A DNA stretch of 22,332 nt, taken from contig JBNKCL010000052.1 of the NCBI GenBank assembly GCA_050287725.1, forward strand, positions 1 to 22,332. Direction: 5' to 3'. Shown piece after piece: positions 7,286 through 13,690 of this stretch. The position numbers and the translations under genes were made by a program. Below the pieces are notes generated by a model. It made no database searches. It worked only from the letters and a program-made list of their open reading frames with translations, and had not been told where the DNA came from. The stretch is from CBFDBF01 sp050287725 (GTDB taxonomy: Bacteria; Pseudomonadota; Gammaproteobacteria; Chromatiales; Chromatiaceae). Position 1 is the stretch's first letter, and each line of letters starts with the position of its first letter.

Positions 7286-7903
7286 CTATTGTTGTTGCTG
7301 AAAACGGTTTGCGCGATGGGATGCCACACCTGCTGTGAATTCATCAGATGTAACCTGGCCGTTCCCATCAGCATCCAGATCGGAAAATTTCAGCATATTG
7401 CTCAACCCGCGCATGGGATATCCCTGCTGCGACCGTTCTGAAATCCGTTGCGCATGCGCCTGATTGAACTCCTCTTCCAATAGCACCCCATCACCGTTCA
7501 GATCAAACTCCGCAAAGGTGGGCATGTTACCGCCCCGACCACCGGCCCCAGGTCCCATACCACCGGCCCCAGGTCCCATACCTCTTCCACCCCGCTGTTG
7601 CATCTGCCTCTGCTGACCGGCAAGCAACTCGTCCGGACTTAACGAACCGTCACCATTCGTATCGAAATCGGAGAACTGGGGGGCATTGGCCGCATTCACC
7701 ATCGGGCGTCCTTCCGCCGCCCGCGCCGCCATACGTTGGGAACGCACTGTGTAAAACTCCTGCTCACTGATCGCCCCGTTGCCGTCGCTGTCATATGCAG
7801 CGAACGGGATGGGGCCCCACTCCGGAACCTCGCTTGCCTGCGCAGCGACAGCGACAACACCAATCGATATCGATAACCAGATGGATCTAAAAAGAGTGTT
7901 CAT
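7286..7903 (-). CDS. Exported EF-hand calcium-binding protein
   Basis: This 205-residue protein has a signal peptide (about 1-23, cleavage near AQA-SE) and four canonical 12-residue EF-hand loops at 38-49, 81-92, 134-145 and 177-188. All begin with Asp and end with Glu (DSDGNG, DTNGDG, DLNGDG and DADGNG starts). It is probably a periplasmic Ca2+ binder (family knowledge). A Met/Gly/Pro-rich linker (about 105-127) separates the two pairs. The ATG at 7903 is preferred to an upstream start because GAGGAG precedes it and the signal peptide begins there. It lies 145 bp downstream of the sensor kinase and has its own direct-repeat promoter at 7997-8029, so it probably belongs to the regulon of the neighbouring two-component system. 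Confidence 0.9.
   Translation of the reverse strand: MNTLFRSIWLSISIGVVAVAAQASEVPEWGPIPFAAYDSDGNGAISEQEFYTVRSQRMAARAAEGRPMVNAANAPQFSDFDTNGDGSLSPDELLAGQQRQMQQRGGRGMGPGAGGMGPGAGGRGGNMPTFAEFDLNGDGVLLEEEFNQAHAQRISERSQQGYPMRGLSNMLKFSDLDADGNGQVTSDEFTAGVASHRANRFQQQQ
7538..7579 (-). repeat. Perfect 21-bp tandem duplication inside the EF-hand gene
   Basis: Two identical 21-bp units are adjacent and in frame. Each encodes the heptad MGPGAGG in the linker between EF-hands 2 and 3. Perfect identity suggests a recent slippage duplication, so copy number may vary between strains. Confidence 0.85.
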
Positions 7904-7996
7904 ACTTCGCTCCTCTGTAACACACGACCAAACTGCAATCCTTATCCCGCCTCGACCCCGATCCAAGGGTTATTCCGTTTCCTGCCTGTATTTAAC

Positions 7997-8029
7997 AAAC
8001 TAGCTGAAGAGGCTGAAACCAAGCTGAAA
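7997..8029 (-). promoter_or_regulatory. Direct-repeat regulator site and -10 box, EF-hand gene
   Basis: In gene orientation, TTTCAG (8024-8029) and TTTCAG (8013-8018) are repeated with an 11-bp period. After exactly 10 nt comes TAGTTT (7997-8002) as a possible -10 box. The 17-mer CTGAAACCAAGCTGAAA on the plus strand closely matches two others in the window. The half-site plus 5-nt gap spacing is the same as that of PhoP-type boxes bound by OmpR-family regulators. Confidence 0.65.
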
Positions 8030-8048
8030 ACCGGATATCCCATGAACA

Positions 8049-9386
8049 TCAAGTCATCGCGACCTCGCCCGGTTGCGGCAACCGGATTTCCACCTGGAGC
8101 CCTCCGAGTACCGAAGAACGGGAAAAACTCATGGTCCCGCCATAGAGCTTGACGATATCCTTGGCGATCGCCAATCCCAATCCATGCCCCTCTACCGTTT
8201 CATCCAAGCGTCCGCCCCTTTCGGTAAGACGCGCCAGGTCCTGATCCGAAATTCCGACACCGTCGTCTTCCAATACAATCCTGACGGCCTCCCCCCCGGT
8301 GATTCGGCACTCGACCCGGGATTTCGCCCACTTGCAGGCATTGTCGAGCAGGTTTCCCAACAGCTCCAACAGGTCCTCACGCTCCCCGAACGGCCGGATT
8401 TCCTCTGCAACCTGCCAACGCAAATCAAGCTCCCGCTCAGAGTGCAGCTGCCGCAGCACCATGATCAGATCCGGCAGATCTTCCGTAGGATCGAACCGCC
8501 GCCGCTGCACTCCCTTACCTGCCAGACGCGCGCGTTTCAGTTCCCGCTCCATAAGTTGCCGAATCCGCTCGGCCTGCGCCCGCGCCTGAATCAATTCTTC
8601 CCGCTCTTCTCCATGCCTGTCCAAATATTGAATCAGGATACTGAGTGGGCCTTTCAAGGCGTGCGCCAGGTTTCCGAGCGCATTCCGGGAACGTTCCAGC
8701 TGCTGATTCAGCAACCGCAACAGTTGATTGAACTCCTGCACCAACGGCAATATCTCGGTGGGCACATCTTCCGTTAACTGTTCTGTCTTGCCCTGTCCCA
8801 AACGCTGAATATCCTCCCGTAGCGGTTCCAACCGCCGGAACGACCGACGCACTACCAAGCCCTGCACCAACAATAAAAGAACCAGACCGCCGATCGCCAA
8901 CAGAGCAAAATTTCTTTTGAATTGGTCGCGCTGTTCCCGCATGGGAGTGAGATCCTCGGCCACCGCCAACGTGAACTCCCGCCCCTGTTTTCGGAGTCCC
9001 TGAACCAGAACCAACAATTGCTGCCCCGCAGGGCCTTCCAGGCGCATCCGCCGCGCTTCTCCCGGTGCCAAGCGCGGCAGACTCAGGGCGTGATCCCACA
9101 ACGACCGGGAAACCAGTTCCCGGCCATCTGGAAACAGAATGAGGTAGTAATGCCCGGACAGGGGCCGGCGATAGACTTCGGCAACCCGCCCCGGACGCAA
9201 CGCTTCAGTGTCCGGCCTCAGGACCAGCGCGGCCAACACACTCTCGGAATCGTGCTCCAAACGGGAAGCGATAAACTCTTCGGTAAGTGTCCGAACCGAC
9301 CGATTGCCTACCACCCACATCGCGGCTATCAGCAGTATCAGACTCAGCGCCAATCCCCACTGCAAGCGTCGCTGTAAGGAATTCAT
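8049..9386 (-). CDS. Two-component sensor histidine kinase, PhoQ/QseC-like
   Basis: This inner-membrane sensor kinase has 445 residues. The first membrane helix (about 9-27) and second (about 160-179) enclose a periplasmic sensor of roughly 130 residues. A HAMP-like linker follows, then the dimerisation helix with phospho-acceptor His242 in NLAHALKGPL. The ATPase domain has the N box GNLLDNACKWAKS (Asn349), the G1 box DDGVGI (375-379 region) and the G2 box GHGLGLAI. HALKxPL instead of HELRTPL is the PhoQ-like version of the H box. The ATG at 9386 overlaps the regulator stop as ATGA, so the two are translationally coupled. The signal is unknown; the neighbouring PepSY, EF-hand and cytochrome genes suggest an envelope or redox cue (inference). 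Confidence 0.93.
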   Translation of the reverse strand: MNSLQRRLQWGLALSLILLIAAMWVVGNRSVRTLTEEFIASRLEHDSESVLAALVLRPDTEALRPGRVAEVYRRPLSGHYYLILFPDGRELVSRSLWDHALSLPRLAPGEARRMRLEGPAGQQLLVLVQGLRKQGREFTLAVAEDLTPMREQRDQFKRNFALLAIGGLVLLLLVQGLVVRRSFRRLEPLREDIQRLGQGKTEQLTEDVPTEILPLVQEFNQLLRLLNQQLERSRNALGNLAHALKGPLSILIQYLDRHGEEREELIQARAQAERIRQLMERELKRARLAGKGVQRRRFDPTEDLPDLIMVLRQLHSERELDLRWQVAEEIRPFGEREDLLELLGNLLDNACKWAKSRVECRITGGEAVRIVLEDDGVGISDQDLARLTERGGRLDETVEGHGLGLAIAKDIVKLYGGTMSFSRSSVLGGLQVEIRLPQPGEVAMT

Positions 9387-10051
9387 AACCTCTTTCCGAC
9401 AAAGACATAACCTTGCCCGCGCCGGGTTACGATGCATTCGTTCCCCAGCTTTTCGCGCAGACGACGCACATAGACCTCAATCAGGTTACTCTCTCGATCG
9501 AATTCTTGTTCATAGACGTGTTCGGTGAGACGGGTTTTGGAAAGGATTTTGTCAGGATGGAGCATAAAGTAACGCAGCAATCGAAATTCGGTGCCGGTAA
9601 GCTGCAATCGTTCGCCGCTCGCAAACAGCACCTGTTGCCGCTCTTCGTCCAACTCCAAGCCGCCCGCCTGCAGCGTCCGGCTCGGAACGTCGTGACTGCG
9701 GCGAACCAACGCCAGGATCCGGACGACCAACTCCTCCACATGAAACGGTTTACCCAGATAATCGTCGGCCCCGGCCTTGAAACCGTCCACCCGTTCGTTC
9801 CAGGCATCGCGACCGGTGAGAACGATTACCGGCACACGATTGCCGTTACGCCGCCAATTCGCCAGCACCTCCAGACCGGGCCGTTGCGGTAGTCCGATAT
9901 CCAATATCACCACATCATAGGGCTCCACCTCGCCCATGAATTCCGCATCCACTCCGTTATCGGCCAGATCCACAGCAAATCCCTGCTGCTCAAGTTCCCG
10001 ACGCAGCGACCCCGCCAGTAGCAAATCATCCTCTACTAACAGCAGACGCAC
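9383..10051 (-). CDS. OmpR/PhoP-family response regulator
   Basis: This 222-residue DNA-binding regulator has a receiver domain (1-115) with Asp8/Asp9, phospho-acceptor Asp51 in VILDIGLPQ, Thr79 and Lys101. The C-terminal winged helix (about 125-222) carries LTGTEFRLLRYFMLHPDKILSK, the recognition-helix region SNLIEVYVRRLREKLG and the RGQGYVF wing, as in PhoP, QseB and PmrA. The start is GTG, with GAGGAG 6 nt upstream and only 3 nt after the PepSY stop. It is the obvious candidate to bind the three 11-bp-period direct repeats found before the cytochrome b, SHP-like and EF-hand genes, because the family binds such tandem half-sites as a dimer. Confidence 0.94.
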   Translation of the reverse strand: MRLLLVEDDLLLAGSLRRELEQQGFAVDLADNGVDAEFMGEVEPYDVVILDIGLPQRPGLEVLANWRRNGNRVPVIVLTGRDAWNERVDGFKAGADDYLGKPFHVEELVVRILALVRRSHDVPSRTLQAGGLELDEERQQVLFASGERLQLTGTEFRLLRYFMLHPDKILSKTRLTEHVYEQEFDRESNLIEVYVRRLREKLGNECIVTRRGQGYVFVGKRL

Positions 10052-10054
10052 CGG

Positions 10055-10360
10055 CTACTCCTCAGGCTCCGTGTTCAGCAGTTTGCCGCTGGCTGCATCC
10101 ACCTCCAACTCCCATACGACACCCTCCTCATCCAACAGCTCGATCTCATAGATATACCCCGCATCCCGCCGGCGTTCCAGTTCCGCCTCCAGAATCCGGC
10201 CCGGATGCTGTTTGCGGACCTCCACCATAATCTCATCCAACGGCTGTATTACGCCCTCTTCCACCAGCCGCCGCGCCTCCAGATGCGTCTCTCCTGCCGG
10301 CGCGAGGGCGGACAGCGACATCGCAATAAGCATCGCCGGAAACTGAAACCGTTTGTTCAT
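10055..10360 (-). CDS. Periplasmic PepSY-domain protein
   Basis: This 101-residue protein has a signal peptide (about 1-22, cleavage near APA-GE) and a single PepSY domain. The helix LEARRLVEEGVIQPLDEIMVEV is followed by the beta segment GRILEAELERRRDAGYIYEIELLDEEGVVWELEVDAASGKLL, ending with the usual DAxxGxLL. PepSY domains are thought to be inhibitory or ligand-sensing modules (family knowledge). Small PepSY proteins are often encoded beside PhoPQ/QseBC-type two-component genes and may tune the kinase. It is co-directional with the regulator, 3 nt apart, and lies 33 bp after the diheme cytochrome gene, so one transcript is likely. Confidence 0.88.
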   Translation of the reverse strand: MNKRFQFPAMLIAMSLSALAPAGETHLEARRLVEEGVIQPLDEIMVEVRKQHPGRILEAELERRRDAGYIYEIELLDEEGVVWELEVDAASGKLLNTEPEE

Positions 10361-10393
10361 ACGCCTGTTATAGCCTATCTATCCGTCCCCGGA

Positions 10394-10981
10394 TCAGTCG
10401 TCATCCTCCTCCCAGCGCGAAAATCCGGGGATTTTCACCTCACGCTCACTGTAGGAGCCCTGCAGCGCCCGTTGATGACAAACATCACAGTTGCTGAAAG
10501 AGCGCACTCCGGGGTTCTCTTCCACGACCCTGCGCGATAATTCACGATGCTCGCGCTGGAAAAACCGCGTTTCGGTAATCCGTAGCGGCACCGAGTCATT
10601 CTGCAATGAGGCGGCCACCTTATTGGGCAATCCGCGATGAACCTCGCCGGCGGCGTTGCTCATCAGAAATTCCCGAATCCGTTGTGCCTGCGCAGCCGGC
10701 AACTCCGCATTCTCGCCGAAATGATCAGCCAGTCCGGACATGATGCTTTCCCAGGACCGGGCCGGCAAAAATCCGGGCTGGTAGGGAAAGTGGCAACCGC
10801 CGCAATCCTCAACGTAGAAATGATTAACCGCCTTGTTCAATTCAGGCGATGCCGCACGCAGCCCCGGTTCGAACCTCTCACGACCTTCGCCATCACCCGC
10901 ACATGCATTCACCAAGAACAGGCTGCCGGTTGTCATTGTGACGATCAGAAGGGTTGCCGTTAATTTATCGCTTTGTCTCAT
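10394..10981 (-). CDS. Diheme cytochrome c (DHC family)
   Basis: This periplasmic electron carrier of about 195 residues has an N-terminal hydrophobic export segment (about 8-27) and two c-heme sites: CGGCH at 60-64 and CDVCH at 165-169. The segment from the first heme, FPYQPGFLPARSWESIMSGLADHFGENAEL, is typical of dihaem cytochrome c (DHC). The same block recurs in the C-terminal domain of the fused cytochrome at 11508-12677. LVNAC (23-27) is only a poor lipobox. The start is ambiguous: ATG at 10981 has GGAG 6 nt upstream, while an in-frame ATG lies at 10987 and a TTG at 10993. In known clusters DHC passes electrons between membrane cytochrome b and SHP; the same is inferred here. Confidence 0.88.
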   Translation of the reverse strand: MRQSDKLTATLLIVTMTTGSLFLVNACAGDGEGRERFEPGLRAASPELNKAVNHFYVEDCGGCHFPYQPGFLPARSWESIMSGLADHFGENAELPAAQAQRIREFLMSNAAGEVHRGLPNKVAASLQNDSVPLRITETRFFQREHRELSRRVVEENPGVRSFSNCDVCHQRALQGSYSEREVKIPGFSRWEEDDD

Positions 10982-11006
10982 TTGCATCTCCAAAATCCTA
11001 AAAGTG

Positions 11007-11411
11007 TCACTGGTCTTTGAGAAACATCAGCAGATCGCCCTTCTCCTGTGAAGTACAGGTGCGGCCCACTGTCCATTTGCAATTTCGCAGGAACCATTTT
11101 TCGATTTTGGCAGGATCGGTGAACCGCTCCGGATTCACCGAGGGCGCCATCGGCTTTATCAGCTTACCGGTACGGGCATGTTTTCCGGTCTGGCGGAGAT
11201 CGGCGGTATGACAATCGGTACAGCCCCGTTCCTGACCGCTTGTTGCATCGCTGAAGCGCTGGCGCCATATTGCTTCTCCGGTAGCCGCACTGAAATTTTG
11301 CGCGCCTTCCTGCTCATACTTGGCAAGCAACCCGGAAACCGCATCCGCCTGTGCCGCCAGGGGCAGCAGCAGACAACAACCCAATAGCATTCTCGCTGAA
11401 CATTTATACAT
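11007..11411 (-). CDS. DUF1924 / SHP-like monoheme cytochrome c
   Basis: This periplasmic cytochrome of 134 residues from the ATG at 11411 has a signal peptide (about 1-23, AQA-DA) and one heme site, CTDCH at 64-68. The region KLIKPMAPSVNPERFTDPAKIEKWFLRNCKWTVGRTCTSQEKGDLLMFL is characteristic of the DUF1924/sphaeroides heme protein group. In SHP an Asn ligand, next to a disulfide loop, binds the heme iron and is displaced by O2 or NO. Here Asn110 followed by Cys111 and Cys119 lies at a similar distance from the heme His, so the same switch is plausible (inference). GGGGA lies 8 nt upstream of 11411; ATGs at 11420 and 11426 are alternatives. It has its own regulator site upstream (11457-11489). 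Confidence 0.85.
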   Translation of the reverse strand: MYKCSARMLLGCCLLLPLAAQADAVSGLLAKYEQEGAQNFSAATGEAIWRQRFSDATSGQERGCTDCHTADLRQTGKHARTGKLIKPMAPSVNPERFTDPAKIEKWFLRNCKWTVGRTCTSQEKGDLLMFLKDQ

Positions 11412-11456
11412 AGATATCATCCCCATACACTGGAATTTCCGGAAAACCTGGAGTCC

Positions 11457-11489
11457 AGTATATGAACCGGGGATGAAATCAAGCTGAAA
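11457..11489 (-). promoter_or_regulatory. Direct-repeat regulator site and -10 box, SHP-like gene
   Basis: In gene orientation, TTTCAG (11484-11489), 5 nt, TTTCAT (11473-11478), 10 nt, then TATACT (11457-11462), a good -10 box. No good -35 is present; the direct repeat occupies that position, as at promoters activated by OmpR-family regulators. It opens a second transcription unit inside the cluster. Confidence 0.72.
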
Positions 11490-11507
11490 ACGGGAAACCG
11501 TGAAAGG

Positions 11508-12677
11508 CTAAGATTTCGGGACCTTTATGGCAGTATCTTCGAAGGTTCCCTGGCGGGCATCCTGGTGACAGGCGACACAGTTCCCACGATTGTTTACCGA
11601 CGGGCGTTGCCAAACTGTCTCGATAATCCTTGAGTGCTTCCACTTCCAGTACCGCAATCCGGTAATCCGCAACGGGGCCTGACTCGCGGCTTCATTACTG
11701 TTGATCTTCCAGGCCGCTTCCGTCGCCTCCTGCTCGGCGCTGTTGGCGACCAGGAAGTCCCGAATGGCGGCCGCCTGTTTCGGCTCCAAGGCCAGATCCT
11801 CGCCGAAGTGATCGGACGACTGCTGCATCAGCTTTTCCCAGGAACGAGCCGGCATCAGACTTGGGTGATAAGCCAGGTGGCATTCGCCGCATACCTTCCG
11901 CCAGACGGGATCGTCCGGCAGTTCGGGACCTGCCAGCGGCGAATGGGAACTTCCCGGCGTCTGATACAGATAACCCTGAAACCACCATGCGGCAAACAGC
12001 AGCATCGCCAATACCAGGGAAAGCGCCACGCCACCACGCCGGCGCACGGAAATGAGATCACGTAGCGACCGTTTCCGGCCGGTCACCATAGACGCTACGA
12101 GATTCTCCCGATGCAACAGACTCTCAATCAGAACTCCGAGCAGATGGGCACACACCACTCCTACCATCACCCACGCAAGGGCCGCATGAACCTGATGCAA
12201 TTTTACGCCGACGGGAAACCGCACCCACCCGACGAACGGACCGTGCCGCTCCTCACCACCCAAAGTCAGTGCGCCGGTGATCACCAGCGACAACAGCAGC
12301 GCAAACATCAACCAGATAATCCAGGACCCCGCCGGATTGTGCCCTACGAAGCGCGGCGGATGCCTGCCGATCAGATCGCGGATATAACACCAGACCGGCT
12401 TCCAACCAAAACCGAAATCGCGAAAGCGGGCATTGGGTTCCCCCAGCCATCCCCAGAGCAACCGAAACAGCAGCAGCCCGGCAATCAGTGTCCCGGCAAA
12501 CAGATGAAAATAGAGATAGCGGTCACCGGTGGCAAGCCAGGCCGCACCAAACGAGACGGCCAGACCCCAGTGAAAGATCCGTACCGGCAGATCCCAGGCC
12601 CGCACATAGATACCGGAACCTGTCGCCGCCCCAGCCTTCTGAGATTTACTGTTCAAATCGTCCGTGTTGTAGACCAA
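11508..12677 (-). CDS. Cytochrome b561 fused to a diheme cytochrome c domain
   Basis: This 389-residue inner-membrane protein joins two modules. Residues 24-205 are a four-helix b561/NiFe-hydrogenase-type cytochrome b with candidate heme ligands His36, His58, His164 and His178 and the conserved GHNPAG at 112-117. Residues 217-235 form an extra membrane helix that tethers a periplasmic diheme cytochrome c domain with CGECH at 263-267 and CVACH at 367-371. That domain is clearly homologous to the neighbouring free DHC (shared PARSWE and DHFGE blocks). The fusion would pass electrons from membrane cytochrome b straight to a c-type diheme domain. The start is TTG, supported by GGAG 8 nt upstream and no ATG nearby; it begins 5 nt after the cytochrome b stop. 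Confidence 0.88.
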   Translation of the reverse strand: MVYNTDDLNSKSQKAGAATGSGIYVRAWDLPVRIFHWGLAVSFGAAWLATGDRYLYFHLFAGTLIAGLLLFRLLWGWLGEPNARFRDFGFGWKPVWCYIRDLIGRHPPRFVGHNPAGSWIIWLMFALLLSLVITGALTLGGEERHGPFVGWVRFPVGVKLHQVHAALAWVMVGVVCAHLLGVLIESLLHRENLVASMVTGRKRSLRDLISVRRRGGVALSLVLAMLLFAAWWFQGYLYQTPGSSHSPLAGPELPDDPVWRKVCGECHLAYHPSLMPARSWEKLMQQSSDHFGEDLALEPKQAAAIRDFLVANSAEQEATEAAWKINSNEAASQAPLRITGLRYWKWKHSRIIETVWQRPSVNNRGNCVACHQDARQGTFEDTAIKVPKS

Positions 12678-12682
12678 GCCGT

Positions 12683-13249
12683 TTACTCCGCACGTTTGGT
12701 GCCGGTAAACATAGCCTGCACCAAATTCTCTTTATGCAACCAGCCGTGCAATAGCACCCCGCCCACATGCACTGCTGCAAACACCAGGGTCAGATTGGCG
12801 CAGAACTCATGCACCTCTTCCCATATCTCCTCGCCCGACTTTCCCACTCCTGCCAACCATCCGGCCAACAGGCCGCCGCCTTCCGCTCCGTACACCAGCA
12901 GACCGGTAGCAGTGGTCAGCAATAACAGACAAAGCAGCACCACGATCATCGCCCCACCGGCCGGGTTGTGACCGATATAGCGGCCCGCCCGTCCGGAAAT
13001 TAACCGCTTAAAATAAGTGATTACTTCCGCCGGAGGATGTACGAAATCCGAGAACCGGGCGTAGCGAGGACCGACAAACCCCCACATCACACGGAACAAC
13101 AACAGTCCCAGCACCCAATAGCCGGCAAAGGCGTGCAACGCCATCCAGTGATCCTCCGTGATCCAGGCGATCAATACCGCGCCCACCAGGGTCCAATGAA
13201 ACACCCGGACCAAAGGATCCCAAACCTTGATCATTGCTGTATCGTTCAT
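12683..13249 (-). CDS. Cytochrome b561-type membrane protein
   Basis: This four-helix inner-membrane b-type cytochrome has 188 residues. It begins VWDPLVRVFHW with His18 and has further likely heme ligands at His39, His147 and His161, plus GHNPAGG at 93-99 and the ending LLHGWLHKENLVQAMFTGTKR typical of this family. It probably takes electrons from quinol and passes them to periplasmic c-type cytochromes (family knowledge). The ATG at 13249 is chosen because GGAGAGAGAT precedes it and homology begins there; an upstream in-frame extension to 13408 overlaps the promoter. It is paralogous to the N-terminal part of the fused cytochrome that follows it. It is the first gene of the cluster, behind a regulator site at 13337-13369. 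Confidence 0.9.
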   Translation of the reverse strand: MNDTAMIKVWDPLVRVFHWTLVGAVLIAWITEDHWMALHAFAGYWVLGLLLFRVMWGFVGPRYARFSDFVHPPAEVITYFKRLISGRAGRYIGHNPAGGAMIVVLLCLLLLTTATGLLVYGAEGGGLLAGWLAGVGKSGEEIWEEVHEFCANLTLVFAAVHVGGVLLHGWLHKENLVQAMFTGTKRAE

Positions 13250-13690
13250 ATCTCTCTCCACCGAGTCGTGCCGAAGCGAACCCATCCGGCCCCGGCGATT
13301 GCGATCAAATCTCAAAAGATTCATTGAGACGGTCACACCGTAACGAAACAACATGAAATCAAACTGAAACCCCGGCAACCCATGAAGCCCGCGCGACAAC
13401 CACGGCAAGCACCTTGCGCGTAGATGTCAGGACACAGCAAGGCGCCTTTGCATTTCTGCAAAGACATCCTGTCGAAAACCGCCGGTTCCTCTATCGGAAT
13501 TTTCAATCCATTACCGGGCGACCATTTAACTCACTGATGTTCAAGCGGAATTTTCTCCTCCTCTGCCTTCCAAACCGGAGAAGCGGCCGGTTTCCACCCT
13601 CCATGTTTGGGATATACTCACCCGTTCAACTTTATTCATGCCCTATTTCAATTTAGGTGCGACTCGTTCACACCACGAAGGAGAACTTTC
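13250..13690. other. Divergent intergenic region, cytochrome operon and acnB
   Basis: Besides the cytochrome regulator site, this region holds a hairpin CTTTGCA-TTTC-TGCAAAG at 13446-13463. A possible acnB -10 box, TATACT, lies at 13613-13618 without a convincing -35. No gene was recognised; the acnB frame is open upstream to 13607, but that extension does not look like AcnB. Confidence 0.45.
13337..13369 (-). promoter_or_regulatory. Direct-repeat regulator site and -10 box, cytochrome b operon
   Basis: In gene orientation, TTTCAG (13364-13369), 5 nt, TTTCAT (13353-13358), 10 nt, then TACGGT (13337-13342). The 17-mer ATGAAATCAAACTGAAA on the plus strand differs from the SHP-gene site at a single base. 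The -10 box is poor, in line with a need for an activator. Confidence 0.65.

Noticed and set aside
12111..12971. Plus-strand open frame opposite the cytochrome b genes
   Set aside because: It overlaps two genes with conserved heme ligands, and its product is a Pro/Gln/Thr-rich artefact.
13607..13690. Upstream extension of acnB
   Set aside because: The added residues do not resemble AcnB, while the ATG at 13691 has AAGGAGAA and the canonical N-terminus.
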